64,000 nucleotides of DNA, from the NCBI RefSeq assembly GCF_036226445.1, contig NZ_CP108474.1, positions 1,984,001 through 2,048,000 of the forward strand, in the 5' to 3' direction. The notes below the pieces were generated by a model. The model did no database searches. It was not told the DNA's origin and saw nothing but the letters and a program-made list of their open reading frames with translations. Position 1 is the stretch's first letter, and every line of letters begins with the position of its first letter. Positions 8,544 through 15,298 of this stretch are shown here, in pieces. Source of the stretch: Streptomyces sp. NBC_01255 (GTDB taxonomy: Bacteria > Actinomycetota > Actinomycetes > Streptomycetales > Streptomycetaceae). Position numbers and translations under genes: made by a program.

Positions 8544-8761
8544 CGATTAAATCCGAGACCTCGCCCGCCGCAATCAGCTGCGGACGCTCCGCCGTTACGC
8601 CGCGAGTCGCACAGTGTCCCGGGCCGGCACCTGACAACTCCGCCGTGAACCTGCGGCACTTCTCCGCCATGACAACCAACATCCCCTGCTGCCACGGACT
8701 TCACGCTGCGAGGGGAACCTCGCGGCACCGTGATCCAATGGTGTGATGGCATGGGATGAAT

Positions 8762-8801
8762 GGGACCGCGCGAAAGCAGACGGGACCGCGCGAAAGCAGA
8801 C
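8762..8801. repeat. 20-bp perfect tandem duplication in the ESX-like gene
   Basis: Two adjacent identical 20-bp units (8762-8781 and 8782-8801) are followed by a degenerate third (8802-8821). One unit lies in the frame opened by ATG 8746; the extra unit shifts that frame, ending it at 8803-8805. Removing one unit joins MAWDEWDRAKAD directly to VTARPQTSMRLNQ. Confidence 0.9.
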
Positions 8802-9233
8802 GTGACCGCCCGACCGCAAACGTCGATGCGACTCAACCAAGTGCCAGGCGGCCCAGGAGGCAACAGACAAGCCGACCTCGTCGTGAACCAGGACGACCTC
8901 GGCGCGGTAGGCCATGAGGCATTCGTGCTGCACAGTCAGTTACAGAAAGAGGCCGACATCGCCGGCGCCGACGTGGAGGGGGCCGGCTCCACGATGCAGG
9001 CGGCAGCAGCCTTGAAGGGCAGCAACTTCGCCCTCGGGAGTGAGTTGGAGACGACGGTGTCCGTCTGGACCTCGCAGGTCAAGAGTGTCCTTCAAGCATG
9101 TGCACACATCTCGAACCACCTGGACTACTCGAAGAAGACACACGCGGAGAACGACGCCGCGATCGTCGCGTCCCTCAGGAACCGGGACGGCTCGGCCGTG
9201 CCCGCCTCCCGCCTCGCCGAGTACTTCAAGTAG
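8802..9233 (+). CDS. ESX/WXG100-like small helical protein with frameshifted 5' end
   Basis: A small mostly helical protein (NQDDLGAVGHEAFVLHSQL, then a helix with VWTSQVKSVLQACAHISNHLDYSKK) of the type found as first partner in actinobacterial ESX-like gene pairs. The natural N-terminus appears to begin at ATG 8746 with MAWDEWDRAKAD, a start I associate with this Streptomyces family. A 20-bp tandem duplication puts that start out of frame: translation from 8746 stops after 19 codons. The stop overlaps an in-frame GTG at 8802 (GTGA), which could restart by coupling; ATG 8826 is another option. Neither has a clear Shine-Dalgarno. The gene is either damaged, switchable or rescued by restart. 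It lies 12 bp before the WXG gene, apparently in one operon. Confidence 0.6.
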   Translation: MTARPQTSMRLNQVPGGPGGNRQADLVVNQDDLGAVGHEAFVLHSQLQKEADIAGADVEGAGSTMQAAAALKGSNFALGSELETTVSVWTSQVKSVLQACAHISNHLDYSKKTHAENDAAIVASLRNRDGSAVPASRLAEYFK

Positions 9234-9245
9234 GGGGATCATTTC

Positions 9246-10691
9246 ATGAACTACACCGAGCTCATGGAAGTCGACCTCGGCAAACTGGGGACGGCGGTCA
9301 CCGGCTGGAAGCGCATGGCCGAGAAGATGCAGCGGCTCGGCGGCGAAGCCCGAGACGGAATGAAGGCGAAGGCTGACAAGGCCCGTTGGGACGGAGTCAA
9401 CGCGAACGTTACGCGGGACTTCGTCGGCAAGACAGTGAAGGAATTCAAGGACCTTCACGAGGAAGCGCAGAGCATCTTCAGTGTCCTTGATGACGCACTC
9501 ACCGAGCTGAAGGGCCTCCAGCAGCAGGCCAGGAGCGTGACCGCCGAGGCCAAGGAGAAGGGCTTCAGCGTCACCGGCCACAAGGACGGAAGCATAGCGA
9601 TCGCGGATGCCCTCATCTGCGAGGTGGACGGGCCCGGACAGAAGAAGCGCGACACGATGCAGTGGTACGCCGACAGACTGGCTGGGATCGTGAGCCACGC
9701 CACCGAGGTGGATGCGGCCGCGGTACGGGCGCTGCGCGCGAGCCACGGCGGTGATCCGGCCAACGCAGGCCATGCCTCGTACACGTCACTCGACGAGGAC
9801 ATGCTCCCGCGTGCCATGAAACTCGCTGGGCTGGGCGAAGACGCCGATGACAAACAGCGCGGGGAGCTGCGACGACTGTGGCAGTCCCTGAGTCCTGAGG
9901 CCCGGGCGCAACTCTGGATGCGGCACAAGGACGAGCTGCTGGCGGCCGATCTGCTCACCCCGTCGGTCAAGCGGGTGGCCGCCGACGACGGGGCGGGACC
10001 GTTCGACGTCGATTCACCGGGCTTCGGGGACTACTGGATGGAATTGCAGGCCAACGCGATGTCGAACAGCGGCGACTTCCTCGGCAAGACGGATGCGGCC
10101 CGGCACATGGATCACTACCTGAACGAGACCGGCAGGACTCTCGACCTCGACGTCGACAGGATGCTGAGCGACGAGGACGACACGGTCCTGCATGACGTGT
10201 CGGCGGCGACGCGCGCCAGGCAGGAGGACGAGTGGCGCCGTCAGGCGCTTGAAGCCTTCGCGCAGTCGGGCGGCAAGCCCGTCGCGATCCCTGTGGAGAC
10301 CGCAGGGGTGGGGTACACCCACGACAAGGGCCCGGATGGCAGAGCGAACTGGTACCTCGCGGTGGGCAGTGCCATGACGAACACCACGGGTGTCGTCACC
10401 GCGGTGCCGGGCCCGGACGGCAAGCCACAAATCAGCATCGACTATCAGGTCAACGTCTGGGACCGGTACAACTGGGACCCCGGCAAAGCCACGCCCATCG
10501 GTCCGACCACGGTCACCGACGCCGACATGGCCCGCATGCACACGACGGGACAGGCCAGGGAGTTCGATATGAGAGGGAGCAGTTCGGTGCAGCAGCACGA
10601 CATGACGTCGGGCGGCGCCTGGCCCGACCCGAAGGAACCTGGACGGGACGGCACACGTACCGACATCGGCCGGAACGGGGACGCCCGATGA
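9246..10691 (+). CDS. Large WXG-motif protein, putative type VII-like secretion substrate
   Basis: A 481-aa protein starting at ATG 9246 behind GGGGGAT. Residues 1-110 are helical with a WXG motif at Trp48-Asp49-Gly50 (ARWDGVNA), matching the WXG100/ESX fold that marks substrates of type VII-like secretion. A middle region (about 150-310) is hydrophilic and helical, and the C-terminus (about 330-450) is a distinct module with VNVWDRYNWDPGKATPIGP and MHTTGQAREFDMRG, a layout reminiscent of polymorphic secreted proteins. I cannot name the C-terminal activity. It overlaps the following lipoprotein gene by ATGA, which suggests translational coupling and joint function. No secretion ATPase lies nearby, so export would rely on machinery elsewhere. 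Confidence 0.65.
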   Translation: MNYTELMEVDLGKLGTAVTGWKRMAEKMQRLGGEARDGMKAKADKARWDGVNANVTRDFVGKTVKEFKDLHEEAQSIFSVLDDALTELKGLQQQARSVTAEAKEKGFSVTGHKDGSIAIADALICEVDGPGQKKRDTMQWYADRLAGIVSHATEVDAAAVRALRASHGGDPANAGHASYTSLDEDMLPRAMKLAGLGEDADDKQRGELRRLWQSLSPEARAQLWMRHKDELLAADLLTPSVKRVAADDGAGPFDVDSPGFGDYWMELQANAMSNSGDFLGKTDAARHMDHYLNETGRTLDLDVDRMLSDEDDTVLHDVSAATRARQEDEWRRQALEAFAQSGGKPVAIPVETAGVGYTHDKGPDGRANWYLAVGSAMTNTTGVVTAVPGPDGKPQISIDYQVNVWDRYNWDPGKATPIGPTTVTDADMARMHTTGQAREFDMRGSSSVQQHDMTSGGAWPDPKEPGRDGTRTDIGRNGDAR

Positions 10692-11221
10692 ACCTGGAGC
10701 CGCGAAGCAGGTGGCACCCCGCGCTTACCGGGGCGATGAGCATCCTCACTGCTCTGCTGGTGGCCGGATGCTCGGGGGCGGCGGAGAACCGAACTCCGGC
10801 GGCCGACCGCTCCTCAGGGCAGGTGTCGCACTGGGTGGACACGGCCACCGTGGAGTCGGTGGCCAAAACGCTACACGTACGGATGCCCGCGACGGCGACG
10901 GAGGCGAAGGCGGCGCACTTGGCAGGGTTCCAGGACGACGGTCTGATCATGGCTTTCGTCCTCCCTACGACCGAGGTGGACGGCTTCGTCGCTCAGCTGA
11001 AGCCGGAGGAACCGCTCAGCCTGCGGGAACAGCCACTCGCCCGCAACACGAACCCGTCGACGCCGTTCTCGCACCTGAGTCTGCCGGAGCCCGACCTGTC
11101 GGCGAAGGTCCGTGAAGGTCAGGTGTGCGCGCCGTGCGAGGATGATCTCGACTGGCTGAAGATCGCGGTGACGCAGGTCGACGCACACACCAGCCGGGTC
11201 TACCTCAGCGGCGCCGACTGA
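10688..11221 (+). CDS. Small lipoprotein coupled to the WXG protein gene
   Basis: A 177-aa predicted lipoprotein. The N-terminus has basic residues, a hydrophobic stretch (ALTGAMSILTALL) and a lipobox LVAGC with the lipidated Cys near residue 28. The mature part is soluble, with a CAPC motif near the C-terminus. No known family is recognised. The ATGA overlap with the upstream gene and its surface location fit a partner or immunity protein for the WXG-type product, but this is inference from context only. Confidence 0.65.
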   Translation: MNLEPRSRWHPALTGAMSILTALLVAGCSGAAENRTPAADRSSGQVSHWVDTATVESVAKTLHVRMPATATEAKAAHLAGFQDDGLIMAFVLPTTEVDGFVAQLKPEEPLSLREQPLARNTNPSTPFSHLSLPEPDLSAKVREGQVCAPCEDDLDWLKIAVTQVDAHTSRVYLSGAD

Positions 11222-11552
11222 CGACCGCCCCCTAGGTCACGCGGGTGCGAGGCCGTTGGGTCCTGCATGGACACGCGGGCACTGTCTGCGCACTCGCGTC
11301 CCTGGGGAGGGAGTGTCAGTTTCACTTCCGGACAGTCCTCACGCCGGCAACCCGACTGAGCACCCTGGCCAACCCGCGTGACCGACGCGGACGGCGTCAC
11401 TCGCCGGTCAATGTCCCGCTCTGGCCGGAGGTGACCATGCGTCGCCACGACCGCCGCACAGGGCACGGCCGACGCGAGACCGCACGGTGCGCGCCCTCAC
11501 CGTCACCGTCACCGTCACCGTCACCGGCCTCAACCTCGACTCCCGGCCCGCA
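11222..11552. other. Gene-free stretch between the lipoprotein gene and the rsgA fragment
   Basis: I see no convincing gene in these 331 bases. They contain five perfect copies of the hexamer TCACCG at 11497-11526, next to the point where similarity to rsgA stops, and otherwise look like decayed sequence. Confidence 0.6.
11497..11526. repeat. Hexanucleotide repeat, five units
   Basis: TCACCG repeated five times without interruption. It lies about 27 bp beyond the end of similarity in the rsgA fragment, so slippage or recombination may have shaped this junction. Confidence 0.85.
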
Positions 11553-11746
11553 GTCCCCCGTGCACACGGCCTTCATCGGGTCATGGGGAACGACGAACGT
11601 GGTGTCGGCACGGACGACGCCGTCAGGGGTGGCCACATCGCACTGGCCACGATCGACTCGGCCTCCCAACCCTCATCCCAGCCGTAGGCGGCGAGGGCGT
11701 GCTGAGCATCAGAAGTGGAAGACGTGTTAAGCGAAGCGTTGAACAA
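11553..11746 (-). pseudogene. Decayed 5' fragment of an rsgA gene
   Basis: From a TTG at 11746 the fragment reads LFNASLNTSS and AAYGWDEGWEAE, parallel to the intact rsgA start, then loses about 18 codons with a frame change. It continues in another frame as RVDRGQCDVATPDGVV and VPHDPMKAVCTGD, matching RsgA residues about 40-75. After CTGD similarity ends, so the GTPase and zinc parts are absent. Many codons differ from the intact gene, including four extra codons near the start, so this looks like a piece of a related strain's rsgA rather than a recent local copy. Confidence 0.8.
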
Positions 11747-11916
11747 GGGGAACCCTTCGAAGGGTGGCCCCGGCGGCGCGCTCTGCGCGCGGAAGTCGAG
11801 TGGGTGTCAGCCGGAGACCACAGGGGTGGGAACGATGAACTCCTGAATGCGGGCCGTGCCCGTCACCGTGACAGTCATCAATGTCCTCACCTCCTGCTTC
11901 TTCTCTACGAACAGAC
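11733..11916. repeat. Direct repeat copy 2: rsgA start and leader region
   Basis: Second copy of the 184-bp repeat at 8300-8483, same orientation, 5 mismatches. Recombination between the copies would remove about 3.43 kb, including the whole ESX-like operon, and leave one intact leader-rsgA unit. Confidence 0.95.
11807..11878 (-). CDS. Second copy of the rsgA leader ORF
   Basis: The 23-residue frame starts MTVTVTGTARIQEF and differs from the copy upstream of the intact rsgA by a single residue (Ser to Thr). The AGGAGG, start and stop are intact. It now precedes only the rsgA fragment, so if it is made it has no functional target downstream. Confidence 0.5.
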   Translation of the reverse strand: MTVTVTGTARIQEFIVPTPVVSG

Positions 11917-11950
11917 GCTGTTCCGTGGATCGTTCCGTGGAACGAGCAGA

Positions 11951-11980
11951 ACCATAGCCCGGCCCCGCGGCCCGGTCCAC
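11951..11980 (-). promoter_or_regulatory. Candidate promoter of the second leader copy
   Basis: GTGGAC, 18 nt, TATGGT on the minus strand, equivalent in position to the boxes upstream of the intact leader-rsgA unit. Confidence 0.35.
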
Positions 11981-12081
11981 CGATTTACGCGCCCTCGTGG
12001 ATCAGCGGCATTTCATCGGCATTGCAGCGCCCCGGGAGAGGGTCCGCGGGCGAGAACCGTACGAGACGAGAGGGCTGCCAC

Positions 12082-12987
12082 GTGAGTGAGACCCCGCAGA
12101 GCGATCCCCGACAGGCCTTCGGCGACAGCCGTCCCACCCAACCCCTCGGGCAGGCCGCACCGGCCTGGGGACCCGTGGCGCAGGGCCCCGGTCAGGCCCC
12201 GCCCCCGATGCCGGGTCAGGTGCCGGGACAGGTGCCGCCCCCGATGCCCGGTCAGGTCCCGCCCCCGGTCCCGCCGGTGGCGCCCTCGGCCTGGTCCCAG
12301 CCGGTTCCCGCGGGTGGCCCGGGTGGAGGGCCCGACGGCGGCCGGCGGGGATGGCTGATCGGTGGCGCCGCCGCGCTCGCCGTGGCCGTGATCGTCGGTG
12401 TGGCCGTCACCATGTCAGGGGGTGACGACGACACCGCGTCGGGTCCGCCGTCCGGAGTCCCCGGGGGCGTCGCCGAGCCGGATCAGCCGACGGGCAAGGC
12501 GTACACCAAGGCGCCCAAGGGGTGCGAGCTGGTCAAGGCGGCCACCGTCACGGGGATCATTCCCGGAGCCGCGTGCACGCCCGGTCTGTTCGACGACAAG
12601 GACCTGGCGTCGATGATCACCCGGTCGCCGGGCTGGGAGCGCGCGGACAGCGGCGGCCCGTTCCAGACCTTGGACGTACACCTCTCGATCGGTCCGGGGG
12701 CGGACGACAACTACGACATGAAGAAGCAGTCCGCCCTCAAGGACATGGGGACCCTGCGCAAGGTGATCGATTCCCGGCCGGTCAGCGGGCTCGGGGAGGA
12801 GGCCTTCGTCGTCTACGCCGGGGACTCGGAGGGGTCGCTGACCCAGGCCCAGGTGATCGTCCGTGAGGGCAACGCCGTGGTCACCACGGACTACACCTTC
12901 AGCCGGAAGGACTCCACGACGACACAGAAGCAGGCCGAGGACGCCGCCGTCGCCGTCTCCCGTGACGTGTTCGCCGCGCTGAGCTGA
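12082..12987 (+). CDS. Proline-rich, single-span membrane protein with extracytoplasmic domain
   Basis: A 301-aa protein from GTG 12082. Residues 1-88 are a Pro/Gly/Gln-rich cytoplasmic segment with repeated PPPMPGQVP units. A membrane helix follows (about 90-110, GWLIGGAAALAVAVIVGVAV), then a linker and an extracytoplasmic domain of about 180 residues with two Cys in the part reading GCELVKAATVTG and GAACTPG. This layout resembles DUF3558-like and related wall-facing proteins of actinomycetes, though I cannot fix the family. It ends 16 bp before a kinase gene and probably shares its transcript, so it may be a sensor partner or substrate of the kinases (inference). Confidence 0.75.
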   Translation: MSETPQSDPRQAFGDSRPTQPLGQAAPAWGPVAQGPGQAPPPMPGQVPGQVPPPMPGQVPPPVPPVAPSAWSQPVPAGGPGGGPDGGRRGWLIGGAAALAVAVIVGVAVTMSGGDDDTASGPPSGVPGGVAEPDQPTGKAYTKAPKGCELVKAATVTGIIPGAACTPGLFDDKDLASMITRSPGWERADSGGPFQTLDVHLSIGPGADDNYDMKKQSALKDMGTLRKVIDSRPVSGLGEEAFVVYAGDSEGSLTQAQVIVREGNAVVTTDYTFSRKDSTTTQKQAEDAAVAVSRDVFAALS

Positions 12988-13003
12988 CCACCCCGACGAC
13001 GAC

Positions 13004-15298
13004 GTGCGCACCCCCTCTTCCGGCGGCGACCCCACGGCCGCACAGCCTCCGTACACGACCGTTCCGCAGCCGCCCGGCCCTGTCGCCACCCGGCCCTTCA
13101 CCGTCGCCCCGCAGCCGCCCGGACCGGCTCACGCACAGCACAGCCCGACCCGCATCGGCCCCTACGAGGTCTTCCAGCTCCTGGGCGAGGGCGGCATGGG
13201 CCGGGTCTTCCTGGCCAGGTCACCGGGATCGCGGCTGGTCGCCCTGAAGGTGATCCGGCCCGAGTACGCCGACGCTCCGGACTTCCGCGGGCGTTTCCGG
13301 CGCGAGACCGAGGCCGCCCGCAGCGTGAGCGGGTTCTTCACCCCGCCGGTGCTCGACGCGGACGCCGACGCGCCCCAGCCCTGGCTGGCCACGGCCTACG
13401 TCCCCGCACCGTCGCTGCACGAGGTCGTCCGCGGCTTCGGTGTGCTGCCCGAGCCCGCTCTGCGAGCCCTGGGCACCGGCCTCGCAGAGGCGCTCCTGGC
13501 CATCCACGCGGCGGGCATCGTCCACCGCGACCTCAAGCCCGGCAACGTCCTCGTGGCCGAGGACGGGCCGCGCGTCATCGACTTCGGCATCAGCCGGGCC
13601 GTGGACGCCACGCAGGTGACCCGGACGGGCGCGGTGATGGGGACACCGGGGTTCATGGCTCCGGAGCAGATCGTGTCGAGCCGCGAGGCCGGACCGGCGG
13701 CCGACGTCTTCTCCCTCGGCTGTGTCCTGGTCTTCGCGGCCACCGGGCAGGGCCCGTTCGGCGCCGGGGGGACGGCCGAGATCCTCTATCGGGGCGTCCA
13801 CCATCCGCCGCGGCTCGACGGGCTTCCCCCGGTGCTCGTCCCGCTGATCGGCGCCTGCCTGGACAAGGAACCCGCCCGCAGGCCGCCCGCCGCGTCGGTA
13901 CTGGCCGCCCTGGGCTCCGCCGACCCGGGCGCACTGCTCACCGAGGGCCTGCGGCAGGACCTGGCCCGGCGGGCGGCGCACGCCGCCACCCTGGTGACCG
14001 CGCCGCCCGTGCCGATGACGCCCCTGGAACCGGCCCTCGACCCGCTCACCGCCCCGGGGCCGACGCGGCCGAGCCGCCGCGGGTTCCTGTGGATCGCCGC
14101 GGCCGGGACCACCGTCGCGGCGGCCGGGGGTGCCGCGGCGCTGACCCGATGGCGGTCGAAGCCCGCCACCCCGGCCCGGCCCGGCGGCGGCACGGGCGCC
14201 GGCACCACCGGCCTGCCCGAGCCCACGGTTCCGGCGGGCCCGAAGCCACGGTGGTCGACCCCGTTGAAACGCCTGGAGAGCGGACGCCTGCACCTCATCG
14301 GCAACACTTTGGTCCACGGGGACGGGAGCGGGGCGACCGGATACGACACGGCGACCGGGAAGAAGCGCTGGACGGGTGCGGTCCGTGCGCCCTCCGACGT
14401 CGTGAGCACACCGAAATGGCTGGGCGCTCAGGGCTCGTTCCTGTTCGCCGAGGGCTGGAGCGGTGAGCGCGGCCACCTGTTCGGTGTCGATGCGACGGGC
14501 AGGCAGAAGTTCGGGTACGCGGTGACCCGGCCCGGCGCCGACGGCGCGAACGCCCACTCCGTGCAGAGCGTCCAGACCGTCGCCGGCTCGGTCGCCGTCC
14601 TCGGCACCATGGGCGACGGCGGCTACGGAGTGGTCGCGGTCGATCTCGCCTCGGGCAGGGCCCTGTGGTCCCGCGCGGTCCGCGGCAGCGACTTCCAGGC
14701 CCACGCCGCCGGTGGCCTCTGCTTCCTGCAGGACAACGGCACGGTCCGGGGCCTCGACCTGCGCTCCGGCACCGAGCGGTGGAACGTCCCGGACGTCGTC
14801 ACACCCGGCGCCTACCCGCGACTGTCCTCCGACGGGACGACCCTGCTCGTCGTCACCGTCAAGGTGCAGGCCTTCCGCGCCTCCGACGGCGCGAAGCTGT
14901 GGACGGCCGTCCAGGAGACGACCACCCTCAGCCCCGCCACGGTCCGCGGCAAGCGGGCCTACGTCTTCGACGGTCCGGGCACCGTCTTCGCCCTGGACCT
15001 GCGGACCGGCAGACAGGTGTGGCACACGGCGAGCCCGCTGGGCCTGGCGGGCGCCGGCGGCGCGGGGAGCCAGGGGCCCACCGTCTCCGCGTACGTGGTG
15101 GCCGTCGCCACGTACGCCCTCGGTGACGTCCCCGGGTTCGTCGTCCTGCGCGCTTCGGACGGCAAGCCGCTCTGGGCGCACCGGCCTTCCGGCAGCGCGG
15201 CCGGGGGCAGGAGCACCTGGCAGCTGCAGACCTCCGGCGACACCCTCTTCGCCGCGTCCGAGACCACCCTCTACGCCTTCCGGAGCGACACCCCGTGA
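13004..15298 (+). CDS. Ser/Thr protein kinase with C-terminal PQQ-like beta-propeller
   Basis: A 764-aa PknB-type kinase. The catalytic domain (about 50-320) shows GEGGMGRVF (P-loop), VALKVI (ATP-binding Lys), HRDLKPGN (catalytic loop, about 172), DFGIS (about 192) and GTPGFMAPEQ, so it should be active. A Pro-rich linker leads to PSRRGFLWIAAAG (about 356) and a hydrophobic stretch, then a beta-propeller (about 410-760) with recurring ALDLRTGRQVWHT-like blades typical of PQQ-repeat proteins. The propeller is presumably outside and senses an external ligand. The SRRGFL sequence matches a twin-arginine export motif. The start is GTG 13004, 16 bp after the membrane protein gene; the stop overlaps the next kinase (GTGA). 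Confidence 0.92.
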   Translation: MRTPSSGGDPTAAQPPYTTVPQPPGPVATRPFTVAPQPPGPAHAQHSPTRIGPYEVFQLLGEGGMGRVFLARSPGSRLVALKVIRPEYADAPDFRGRFRRETEAARSVSGFFTPPVLDADADAPQPWLATAYVPAPSLHEVVRGFGVLPEPALRALGTGLAEALLAIHAAGIVHRDLKPGNVLVAEDGPRVIDFGISRAVDATQVTRTGAVMGTPGFMAPEQIVSSREAGPAADVFSLGCVLVFAATGQGPFGAGGTAEILYRGVHHPPRLDGLPPVLVPLIGACLDKEPARRPPAASVLAALGSADPGALLTEGLRQDLARRAAHAATLVTAPPVPMTPLEPALDPLTAPGPTRPSRRGFLWIAAAGTTVAAAGGAAALTRWRSKPATPARPGGGTGAGTTGLPEPTVPAGPKPRWSTPLKRLESGRLHLIGNTLVHGDGSGATGYDTATGKKRWTGAVRAPSDVVSTPKWLGAQGSFLFAEGWSGERGHLFGVDATGRQKFGYAVTRPGADGANAHSVQSVQTVAGSVAVLGTMGDGGYGVVAVDLASGRALWSRAVRGSDFQAHAAGGLCFLQDNGTVRGLDLRSGTERWNVPDVVTPGAYPRLSSDGTTLLVVTVKVQAFRASDGAKLWTAVQETTTLSPATVRGKRAYVFDGPGTVFALDLRTGRQVWHTASPLGLAGAGGAGSQGPTVSAYVVAVATYALGDVPGFVVLRASDGKPLWAHRPSGSAAGGRSTWQLQTSGDTLFAASETTLYAFRSDTP

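Noticed and set aside
8374..8682. A 102-codon minus-strand frame containing the rsgA leader ORF
   Set aside because: Its extra N-terminal part runs through the promoter region and is absent from the second copy; only the 23-codon end with its own AGGAGG is conserved.
8300..11916. Insertion sequence or integrative element
   Set aside because: No transposase, integrase, terminal inverted repeats or tRNA is visible; the flanking repeats are rsgA sequence.
11699..12085. A plus-strand frame shared by both leader repeats
   Set aside because: It is simply the complement of the rsgA leader; similarity between the copies is explained by the direct repeat and the frame has no start signal.
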